From assembly GCA_002719475.1 (NCBI GenBank), contig PBHQ01000022.1:1-5306 (forward strand): 5,306 nt of DNA, given 5' to 3'. Both the position numbers and the translations under genes were made by a program. How positions within the stretch are numbered: the stretch's first letter is position 1; each line of letters begins with the position of its first letter. This document shows positions 1-5,223 of the stretch, one piece after another. A model generated the notes under the pieces. The model saw nothing but the letters and a program-made list of their open reading frames with translations, did no database searches and was not told the DNA's origin. Source of the stretch: Methanobacteriota archaeon (GTDB lineage: Archaea; Thermoplasmatota; Poseidoniia; Poseidoniales; Poseidoniaceae).

Positions 1-35
1 AGAGAAAGGCTGCTGCTGCCGCTGAAGAAGAGTGA
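1..35 (+). CDS. 3' end of an unidentified plus-strand gene, Ala/Glu-rich C-terminus (partial)
   Basis: Reading from position 3, the frame gives RKAAAAAEEE and then TGA at 33-35. A charged, alanine-rich tail of this kind is common at the C-terminus of archaeal ribosomal and nucleic-acid-associated proteins, but ten residues cannot identify the gene. Another frame (from position 1) stays open to a TGA at 49-51 and would overlap the neighbouring methyltransferase gene. I prefer the frame ending at 35 because it leaves a clean 6-bp gap before the convergent stop at 42 and its residue composition looks like a real protein end. The rest of the gene lies outside the window. Confidence 0.4.
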   Translation, partial: RKAAAAAEEE

Positions 36-41
36 ACGGAA

Positions 42-755
42 TCACAGATGATTCTGTTTCAGCGCTTCCATTGCAACGACCCCCATGGCGGTCTGTAGGT
101 TGTAAGAAGGTACGAAGCCAACCATGGGCAGGCGAATCACCTGTTGCGAGGCCTCGATGACCGAATCCGGAATTCCATCGTGTTCTCCACCTACGCAGAT
201 GACAGGATTACCAGTTAGGTCGGCTTGCCAAGGTGCGATATCTCCAACATCTTCTACACTGACCAACCTTCTTCCAGAATCGCTGATTTCGGACATCGCA
301 TCCTCAAGGATATTCCAGAATACAGGGATGAAGCGGTCGGATTGCATCGACGCCCTCAATGCAGTTCTTTGCTCGGTCTTGCTGAAATCTCCACAGACTA
401 TCAACGCGCTAGCACCGGTGATTTCGGCAGTTCTTACCACATAGCCAATGTTCACTGCATACTTCACGCCGACCAACATCCAGACCACGCCATCTCCATG
501 CAATACCTCAGCAAGGCTGGCCTCAGTCTTACGTCCTACCAATGCGAGAATAAGTGGTGCTTCATCCCCCGGCTTTGCCATTCTCCACAGGTCGCTAGCT
601 GGCCCTTCATGAACCGGTATTCCGCTATTTCTGGCGAGATCAACCAACGCCAATACCTCTGCATCATCGATGTCCCTTTGCACTAGAATCAACGTGACTT
701 CCTCGGTATCGAGAGCCTTTGCGACCTCCTCAACACCTCTTCGCTGCATACCCAT
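42..755 (-). CDS. TrmH/SpoU-family RNA 2'-O-methyltransferase (SPOUT class)
   Basis: A 237-residue protein predicted to transfer a methyl group from S-adenosylmethionine to a ribose 2'-OH in tRNA or rRNA. The C-terminal half carries the three SpoU motifs: motif 1 around residues 102-109 (NIGYVVRT, with the Asn and Arg expected in the family), motif 2 at 188-194 (VGGEHDG, with the conserved Glu), and motif 3 at 207-225 (IRLPMVGF then SYNLQTA), which forms part of the trefoil-knot cofactor site. Residues 3-75 (RRGVEEVAKAL onward) resemble the L30e-like SpoU substrate-binding domain seen in RlmB-type enzymes. The frame stays open to 968, but that extension runs into the opposite-strand eL15 gene and across the TATA-like patch. 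The codons between 758 and 803 contain no usable start, so ATG at 755 (or 749, two codons later) is chosen. Neither has a good Shine-Dalgarno. The exact substrate nucleotide cannot be told from the sequence. Confidence 0.9.
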   Translation of the reverse strand: MGMQRRGVEEVAKALDTEEVTLILVQRDIDDAEVLALVDLARNSGIPVHEGPASDLWRMAKPGDEAPLILALVGRKTEASLAEVLHGDGVVWMLVGVKYAVNIGYVVRTAEITGASALIVCGDFSKTEQRTALRASMQSDRFIPVFWNILEDAMSEISDSGRRLVSVEDVGDIAPWQADLTGNPVICVGGEHDGIPDSVIEASQQVIRLPMVGFVPSYNLQTAMGVVAMEALKQNHL

Positions 756-802
756 GCGAGGAGAGGTTGGGTTTTCAGGTCGGCGGTCGCTTCGCGTCGC
801 GG

Positions 803-810
803 TTAAATAT
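803..810 (+). promoter_or_regulatory. TATA-like promoter element for eL15, possibly shared with the divergent methyltransferase
   Basis: TTAAATAT is the only AT-rich patch in an otherwise GC-rich 96-bp divergent gap. With the preceding G it matches the archaeal TATA consensus TTTAWATA at seven of eight positions on the plus strand. Initiation about 25 bases downstream, near 832, would give a leader of roughly 20 bases containing the eL15 Shine-Dalgarno. On the minus strand the same patch reads ATATTTAA, about 48 bases upstream of the methyltransferase ATG. That is compatible with a second start point near 780, though it is a weaker match. Confidence 0.5.
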
Positions 811-838
811 GGGAGGACGGTCGGCCGTTTGCTCAGTA

Positions 839-843
839 GGAGG
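839..843 (+). promoter_or_regulatory. Shine-Dalgarno site of eL15
   Basis: GGAGG sits eight bases before the ATG at 852, a near-ideal archaeal Shine-Dalgarno with normal spacing. It fixes the eL15 start. It is the only strong, well-spaced ribosome-binding site in the window: the other genes show none, or a purine tract at poor spacing. Confidence 0.75.
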
Positions 844-851
844 GTATCACC

Positions 852-1463
852 ATGGTCAAGGGTCTTTACCAGCATGTTCGTGCAACATGGAATCGCCCCA
901 AAGATGCCCTTCCCTACGCATACCGCAGAGACAGGATGGCCCAGTGGAGGCGCCAGCCAGTCAACCACCGAATCGAGCGCCCAACTCGCTTGGATGCAGC
1001 ACGCCGCCTTGGATACAAGGCCAAGCAGGGAGTCGTCCTAGTACGAACCCGAGTTCGCCGTGGAGGTCTGCGCAAGGGCAAGATCAACATGAAGCGAAAG
1101 CCCAGAAACATGGGTATCCGCAAGATTACCATGGCCAAGAACATTCAGAGAATCGCTGAAGAGCGTGTTAACCGCCACTTCCCTAACCTCGAGGTACTCA
1201 ACTCCTACTGGGTTGGAGAAGATGGTAAGCACAAGTACTACGAGATTATCATGCTAGACCCACATCACCCTGCAATCATTGCAGACAAGGACTTGGGTTG
1301 GATCGCTCCTTCAAACCACAAGAAGGGTCGCGGTTCTCACAAGGGCCGTGCATACCGTGGAAAGACCAGCGCAGGAAAGCGTGGTCGTGGATTGCACAAC
1401 AAGGGTAAGGGTGCAGAGAAACTACGTCCTTCACTCAAGGCTCGTGGCAACCTCGGCAAGTAA
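852..1463 (+). CDS. rpl15e: Large ribosomal subunit protein eL15 (L15e)
   Basis: A 203-residue, strongly basic protein, close to the roughly 190-205 residues usual for archaeal and eukaryotic eL15. It is a structural protein of the 50S subunit that binds 23S rRNA, and it has no bacterial counterpart. Family landmarks are visible: the N-terminal YQHVRATWNRP, then RRGGLRKGK (about 69-77), RPTRLDAARRLGYKAKQG (about 43-60), the segment RNMGIRKIT (about 85-93), the well-conserved LNSYWVGEDGKHKYYEIIMLD (about 115-135), and the C-terminal SNHKKGRGSHKGRAYRGKTSAGKRGRGL region rich in Lys, Arg and Gly that threads into rRNA. The start is supported by GGAGG eight bases upstream and a TATA-like box further up. 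It is transcribed away from the methyltransferase and converges with the symporter gene across a 74-bp gap. Confidence 0.97.
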   Translation: MVKGLYQHVRATWNRPKDALPYAYRRDRMAQWRRQPVNHRIERPTRLDAARRLGYKAKQGVVLVRTRVRRGGLRKGKINMKRKPRNMGIRKITMAKNIQRIAEERVNRHFPNLEVLNSYWVGEDGKHKYYEIIMLDPHHPAIIADKDLGWIAPSNHKKGRGSHKGRAYRGKTSAGKRGRGLHNKGKGAEKLRPSLKARGNLGK

Positions 1464-1481
1464 GGCCATCATTGTATAGCT

Positions 1482-1508
1482 TGCTCCATCTTGAGAGCAT
1501 TATTGTTT
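1482..1508 (+). terminator. Weak terminator-like hairpin with T-rich tail after eL15
   Basis: TGCTC at 1482-1486 can pair with GAGCA at 1495-1499 around an eight-base loop. TTATTGTTT follows at 1500-1508. A five-pair stem is marginal, but archaeal termination relies mainly on the T-rich stretch, and the location in the gap between two convergent genes is appropriate for ending the eL15 transcript. Confidence 0.25.
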
Positions 1509-1537
1509 ACACGTTTAGGCTCCAATGTTTTCACAGG

Positions 1538-3571
1538 TCAAGAGGCCTCGGTTAATTCGTAAGAACTCAAAGTATAGAATGTAGCTAACACCGTAATCTC
1601 CTCCCCACTATCACTATTGACGAATGGAGTAGCGATATTCACATCGACTTTGACGTTGAAGATGATTTCACCGGCATCTTTGTCCACAGTCAAATTTGCT
1701 ATTGTATTCTGATGATTTTCGTATGTGTTGTTCTGAGAGGAATTCTGCCACGTGGCAATCATACCGAGCGGGTGCTCGCCGCATTCAGAAACGGAAATAT
1801 TTCCTAAATCCATATTTGAGAACTCGTCAGGGACCTCTGTGTCATCATAATTCGATTGCACATTGTCACATGCCTCACCGACTCCACCTTCATTGGATTC
1901 CTCATAACTCAACGTGAAAGAGACTGCTATTACATCGGCTGGAATTTCAAACAAGAAACTGTGAGTATTTCCGTTTGCAACCGGTGCCCTTTGTTCTTCG
2001 GATTGCTCGTCTAATTTAATGCTCAAATTCCACATCGATTCTGGGTCAGGTCCAGCCTCAGCCTTTTCTGGAGCGCTGTTGAGGTAATAGATCTCTGTGG
2101 GGATGATAATTAGTAGAATAGCAACTCCAAAAGTCGTCAATTTTTTCCTTTCAGGTAATACTTCCAACCAAGGGTCTTGATTCTTGATGACCATGATGAA
2201 GTGAGCAATGAATGCAGCCGCTACTCCTGGAACCGATTCAAAGACGTGGACATTTAGTCCAAATAGACGCCACAGAATGACTGCAGTCAGAGCAGAAGTC
2301 ATCATAATTATCGAATGTCGAGATGATGGCTTGAAACCGGCCATTCTGATGATTATCAATGGAATGAACATTCCACCCAATCCGTATACTGCAAGAACAA
2401 CCAGTGAGAATACCGAATCGTTTCCAGAGAAATATGCTCCCAAGGAAAGACAGGTTGCAACGAATGCCATTGCAATAGTTGTGAGTTTTGTCTTCTTGTG
2501 ATTCTCAGACCACTCGGGAATGACGTCATCGGTTATCGCTGCTGTACAAGCCAGCACTTGTGAATCGGCAGTTGACATTGTCGCTGCAAAAATCGAAGCG
2601 AGTATCAGACCGACCCAGAATGGCCCTAGAACATCCTTGGCAAGCTTTGGCAATGCCAATTCAGGATCGAAACTGCCTTCCACAGGGAAGATTACTCTCG
2701 ACGCTAAACCGATGATAATCATCAGTGCCAAGAAAGGAGTCTGCCAAACGAAGAACCACAGGCATGCTTGCTTGCGATCCTCTTCAGAATCCAGAGTCAT
2801 GATTCTGGAAACTACCTGTGGTTGACCAGCGACTCCAAGCCCTCCTAGGAAGAAGGCAAAGATCCACAGGCTTAGGCCTAACATCAAATCAGGAGGGGTG
2901 ATTGAAGTCAATGCTGGATCGATATTGGTGAGAGAATCGTGCATCCCACCAAACCAACCGACTTCGTTCAAAGCAACAAAACAGAGCAGAGTCGAACCGA
3001 CAAGCATTACACAGGATTGTACAGCATCTGTCCAGATAGATGCGCGGATTCCGCCTGCGTAACAATATGCTACCACAAGAACGAATCCGATCAGGATACC
3101 TATCCATCCATCCCATTCGAGCATAGCGAGCAGCGCTTTACCTCCACTTGATAATTGAGCACCTGCATAAATCAACAGGAAAGCAACAGAACAGATAGCA
3201 GCCATCTTTGCTTCTGGTGCCCCCTTAAAATTTGCAACTAGGGATGAAAGAGAGCGGATATTCCTCTCTTTTCCTTCATTCTGAATGTACTTGTACAACC
3301 AAATCCAAGCGACCAATTGACCGATGGTAGAAATCAGTGATATCCAAATCGCAGAATATCCCATCATCCACATGAAACCGATGAAACCGATGAACATGTA
3401 ACCAGAATTCCAAGTGGAAACTGCCGATAATGCCGCGAGAGCAGGATGCATTCCCCTGCCAGCAACCAGATAATCATCGGTAGTATCCTTCTTGACGCGG
3501 ATACTGGCCAATCCCACTCCCGCAAAAAGGAGGAGAAAGGCGAGGAATGATACCAGTACTAGCCAACTCAC
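1538..3571 (-). CDS. Sodium:solute symporter (SSS family), PutP-like, with extra C-terminal extracytoplasmic domain
   Basis: A 677-residue integral membrane protein, longer than the roughly 500 residues of a typical PutP. Residues 1-498 hold about 14 hydrophobic segments and the SSS signature regions: DDYLVAGRGMHP (32-43), SAVSTWNSGYMFIG (49-62), GGIRASIWTDAVQ (173-185), GQPQVVSRIM (249-258) and SIFAATMSTADSQVL (326-340). Ser333-Thr334 align with the Ser340/Thr341 sodium ligands of E. coli PutP. It should drive uptake of a small organic solute, such as proline or another amino acid, with Na+, but the substrate is not readable. Residues 499-677 are a soluble, very acidic tail with two cysteines (568 and 597) and alternating polar/hydrophobic strands, probably a beta domain. 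Lysines and arginine at 475-477 before the last membrane segment place that tail outside. The start is GTG at 3571: a TAG lies 30 bases upstream, so no earlier start exists, and no Shine-Dalgarno is visible. The CBS-protein gene lies 95 bp upstream on the same strand. Confidence 0.92.
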   Translation of the reverse strand: MSWLVLVSFLAFLLLFAGVGLASIRVKKDTTDDYLVAGRGMHPALAALSAVSTWNSGYMFIGFIGFMWMMGYSAIWISLISTIGQLVAWIWLYKYIQNEGKERNIRSLSSLVANFKGAPEAKMAAICSVAFLLIYAGAQLSSGGKALLAMLEWDGWIGILIGFVLVVAYCYAGGIRASIWTDAVQSCVMLVGSTLLCFVALNEVGWFGGMHDSLTNIDPALTSITPPDLMLGLSLWIFAFFLGGLGVAGQPQVVSRIMTLDSEEDRKQACLWFFVWQTPFLALMIIIGLASRVIFPVEGSFDPELALPKLAKDVLGPFWVGLILASIFAATMSTADSQVLACTAAITDDVIPEWSENHKKTKLTTIAMAFVATCLSLGAYFSGNDSVFSLVVLAVYGLGGMFIPLIIIRMAGFKPSSRHSIIMMTSALTAVILWRLFGLNVHVFESVPGVAAAFIAHFIMVIKNQDPWLEVLPERKKLTTFGVAILLIIIPTEIYYLNSAPEKAEAGPDPESMWNLSIKLDEQSEEQRAPVANGNTHSFLFEIPADVIAVSFTLSYEESNEGGVGEACDNVQSNYDDTEVPDEFSNMDLGNISVSECGEHPLGMIATWQNSSQNNTYENHQNTIANLTVDKDAGEIIFNVKVDVNIATPFVNSDSGEEITVLATFYTLSSYELTEAS

Positions 3572-3655
3572 AAGGGGCTGTGGAAGCCAAGCATACTTCT
3601 AATCAACGATTCAGCGACCTAGGTTTTCTTCCTAATGATTGAGAAGAGTAATCTG

Positions 3656-3663
3656 AAATTTAA
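3656..3663 (-). promoter_or_regulatory. Possible TATA box for the symporter gene
   Basis: Just after the CBS-protein stop, the minus strand reads TTAAATTT, a fair match to an archaeal TATA box. A start about 25 bases downstream would leave a leader of some 60 bases before the GTG at 3571. This would let the symporter be transcribed independently of the upstream gene. Read-through from that gene is equally possible, and nothing else in the 95-bp gap decides the matter. Confidence 0.3.
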
Positions 3664-3666
3664 CCC

Positions 3667-4836
3667 TTAACGACTTAGTTGTTTTAATTTCAATTTTGCA
3701 GGAATAGCGTATTTTCCATTTGGAAAATTGTCTAGATAGAATTGGATATCTGAAGGGTCCAAGCTGTCTTTGACCATTGACCAAGTTTCATTATCGGCCT
3801 CCTCATTTTGCCCGCCACCTGCTGCACTTCCAATGTCGATATCTTCCAATGGGTCGGAAGGTCCAGTTCTTTGAGCAGGCCCGCCTGGTCTTTGGCTGCG
3901 TGCTGCGCCACCTATTTCGATAGCGTCCAATGGGTCGGCAGGTCCAGTTCTTTGTGCGGGCCCACCGGGTCCTGATGGACCTGGTGCTGCGCCGGAGTGC
4001 TCAACGAATAAGTGGCCGCCAATATCTGCCATGTCATTCGTACCGCTAGCAACATTGGTGACTCCACCACCACTACTGCTTGGTGGTCTTCCTGGTGGCC
4101 CTCCTCCTGGCCTTGCAGGCCCTCCTCTTGAGGGACCTTGTGGTGCTGGAGCGACTGGCTCAGGTTCTGGTTCAGGTTCTGGCTCAGAAACTCGTCCGGG
4201 TGGCCCGCGAGGTGGCCTTCCTGGTGGCCCTCCGGATTTTGCGGCACCGCCTTGGGCCTGTGCCTTGAAAGTCCTCTTCATCTGAGGGGACAGAGGTAGG
4301 CCACGCATGGCTTCTGGGATGTATGAGTCATCATCGTCATCCCCATCGTCCTCAAGTTGTTGCTGTAGGTCGCTTGCTCTATCGCCAAAGCCTTGGGTAT
4401 TCTGTTGGAATTGCTGTGCTCTTTCTTGCTGCTGAGCAATGATATCCTTTGCCTCATGGAAGTCGCTGACGCTGAAGTATCCGGCAAAGTCGCCATCTCT
4501 GTGTCGAACGATGACCGCATCTGGGCCTTTCTCTTGAATCACTTCTATGGCGCGAGTCACCGGCACGTCGCTTGGTACTTCGAGAATCTTGGTTAGCATG
4601 ACGTCTTCTATTTTCAGTTTCTTGGGATTGGCTCCACCATCAACTGCCGCATCAATCTCTTCAGCGGTTAGTACACCTACGATTTTCATGTTCTTCTTGT
4701 TGCCATTGTGAAGGATGACAGCAGTAGCGGGATCTTCTCTCAATATGTTGAGAATTTGCTTCATCTTGGTCTTTACAGGAACTAATTCGTGTTCGTCTGT
4801 GATGGACATCTGACCTATCATTGGTACGTCGGACAT
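3667..4836 (-). CDS. CBS-domain-pair protein with long low-complexity linker and small C-terminal module
   Basis: A 389-residue soluble protein with no signal peptide or membrane segment. Residues 14-66 and 77-130 form two CBS domains. The second is clear (IEDVMLTKILEVPSD, then AVIVRHRDGDFAGYFSVSD), the first more divergent. CBS pairs usually bind adenine nucleotides and act as sensors. Residues 131-162 are Gln-rich and probably coiled coil, followed by an acidic run (DDGDDDDD, 163-170). Residues 196-345 are disordered-looking: three GPPGR motifs, five EP dipeptides (218-227), and a 27-residue tandem duplication (290-316 and 317-343). A compact C-terminal module at 350-389 (key residues W352, S358, D360, Y367, F371-P372, Y376) ends the protein. 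No catalytic domain is present, so it may be a nucleotide-sensing adaptor or scaffold; that is inference. ATG at 4836 is the first possible start, because a TGA lies in frame at 4870-4872; no Shine-Dalgarno is evident. It lies directly upstream of the symporter gene. Confidence 0.85.
   Translation of the reverse strand: MSDVPMIGQMSITDEHELVPVKTKMKQILNILREDPATAVILHNGNKKNMKIVGVLTAEEIDAAVDGGANPKKLKIEDVMLTKILEVPSDVPVTRAIEVIQEKGPDAVIVRHRDGDFAGYFSVSDFHEAKDIIAQQQERAQQFQQNTQGFGDRASDLQQQLEDDGDDDDDSYIPEAMRGLPLSPQMKRTFKAQAQGGAAKSGGPPGRPPRGPPGRVSEPEPEPEPEPVAPAPQGPSRGGPARPGGGPPGRPPSSSGGGVTNVASGTNDMADIGGHLFVEHSGAAPGPSGPGGPAQRTGPADPLDAIEIGGAARSQRPGGPAQRTGPSDPLEDIDIGSAAGGGQNEEADNETWSMVKDSLDPSDIQFYLDNFPNGKYAIPAKLKLKQLSR
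3808..3969 (-). repeat. Tandem duplication of an 81-bp unit inside the CBS-protein gene
   Basis: Two adjacent 81-bp units, 3889-3969 and 3808-3888 in coding order, encode two copies of a 27-residue segment. Each begins PGGPAQRTGP and continues DPL, then acidic/Ile residues ending in IG. The first half of the unit is strongly conserved in DNA and protein. The second half keeps the pattern (LDAIEIGG versus LEDIDIGS) while the DNA has diverged, and the last residues differ (ARSQR versus AAGGG). The duplication is in frame, so it lengthens the linker without breaking the gene. Confidence 0.8.
4082..4233 (-). repeat. Pair of near-identical 23-bp direct repeats plus an EP-codon repeat in the CBS-protein linker
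   Basis: The stretches 4082-4104 and 4211-4233 differ at one base in 23 and both encode GGPPGRPP, at residues 245-252 and 202-209. Between them, 4156-4185 encodes five consecutive Glu-Pro pairs with mixed codons (GAG/GAA and CCA/CCT). The mixed codons suggest selection on the protein rather than fresh slippage. EP runs form stiff, extended spacers in other proteins, and here they separate two Pro/Gly/Arg-rich patches. Confidence 0.65.
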
Positions 4837-4946
4837 GTATTGCCGGTGAATCTGCTCCGTTATGAGTCTTCATACTCCTTCATCTGATGTGGAAATACGC
4901 CTTTAGTTTGGTAATGTTGATGGGAGGGGGCTTATCTTAGCCCATT

Positions 4947-5201
4947 GTGAGCGAGAGGAGATTGACCTCCTTGCGGGGTTTGGACGTGTTTTTGCCGGAT
5001 GGTAGGAAGGTAGGTGTGGTCCACGATTCGGTAATCGATTCTGAGGATTGGAGTTGTTCACATCTCTTTGTCAGGGAGACCGACCCGGCCCTTGTTGAGG
5101 ATAGCATTCACTTGGCAGTCCCTTGGAGATGGGTGCGCGGCATCAATGATGCAGTTATTTTGCGTTGGTTCCCCGCAACCCCTATCCCAAAGAACCCCTG
5201 A
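4947..5201 (+). CDS. Small PRC-barrel domain protein
   Basis: An 84-residue protein made almost entirely of one PRC-barrel domain, a small beta-barrel fold found in RNA-processing proteins (RimM), photosynthetic reaction centres and many short archaeal proteins. The N-terminal half has the typical pattern LRGLDVFLPDGRKVGVVHDSVID (about 9-31), with the Gly before the strand and the acidic turn. The second half ends in the family's closing strand VPWRWVRGINDAVIL (58-72), comparable to the usual VP..-V..-I-[GN]D-x-[VI]-[IL]L pattern. The start is GTG at 4947, because a TAG in the same frame ends at 4940. A GGGAGGGGG tract at 4922-4930 is about 16 bases upstream, farther than ideal, so a leaderless or weakly initiated mRNA is possible. 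It precedes the RNase Z gene by 22 bp on the same strand. Short archaeal PRC-barrel proteins include the CdpB cell-division factors, but this one cannot be assigned to them from the window. Confidence 0.8.
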   Translation: MSERRLTSLRGLDVFLPDGRKVGVVHDSVIDSEDWSCSHLFVRETDPALVEDSIHLAVPWRWVRGINDAVILRWFPATPIPKNP

Positions 5202-5223
5202 CCCCTCGCGCAGGTTGGTTCAG

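Noticed and set aside
225..686. A plus-strand open frame of 153 codons opposite the methyltransferase.
   Set aside because: It is antisense to a gene with clear SpoU motifs, has a Cys/His/Ser-rich composition unlike a real protein, and shows no recognisable domain.
756..968. Upstream extension of the methyltransferase frame to an ATG at 968, giving 308 residues.
   Set aside because: The extra 71 residues overlap the opposite-strand eL15 coding start, cross the TATA-like patch, and do not resemble the family. Homology-like sequence begins at the RRGVEEV segment just after the ATG at 755.
914..1144. A minus-strand Arg-rich open frame within eL15.
   Set aside because: Its composition is a by-product of the Arg/Lys codons of eL15 read in reverse; no start signal or domain is seen.
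2208..2825. Two plus-strand frames (2208-2501 and 2520-2825) opposite the symporter.
   Set aside because: Both are antisense to membrane segments with clear SSS motifs and have no domain or initiation signal.
3572..3666. Search for a tRNA, small RNA or riboswitch in the gaps at 1464-1537, 3572-3666 and 4837-4946.
   Set aside because: No cloverleaf, conserved T-loop sequence or strong paired structure is visible by eye in any of them.
4031..4285. A plus-strand frame rich in Gly and Pro opposite the CBS-protein linker.
   Set aside because: It mirrors the GGPPGR and EP-coding repeats on the other strand. Low-complexity GC-rich repeats keep both strands open without coding.
4661..4873. A minus-strand 70-codon frame starting at 4873 just after AAGGAG.
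   Set aside because: The purine tract is only one base from the ATG, too close for a ribosome-binding site. The frame lies out of phase over the CBS domains and its His/Arg/Ser-rich product looks non-coding.
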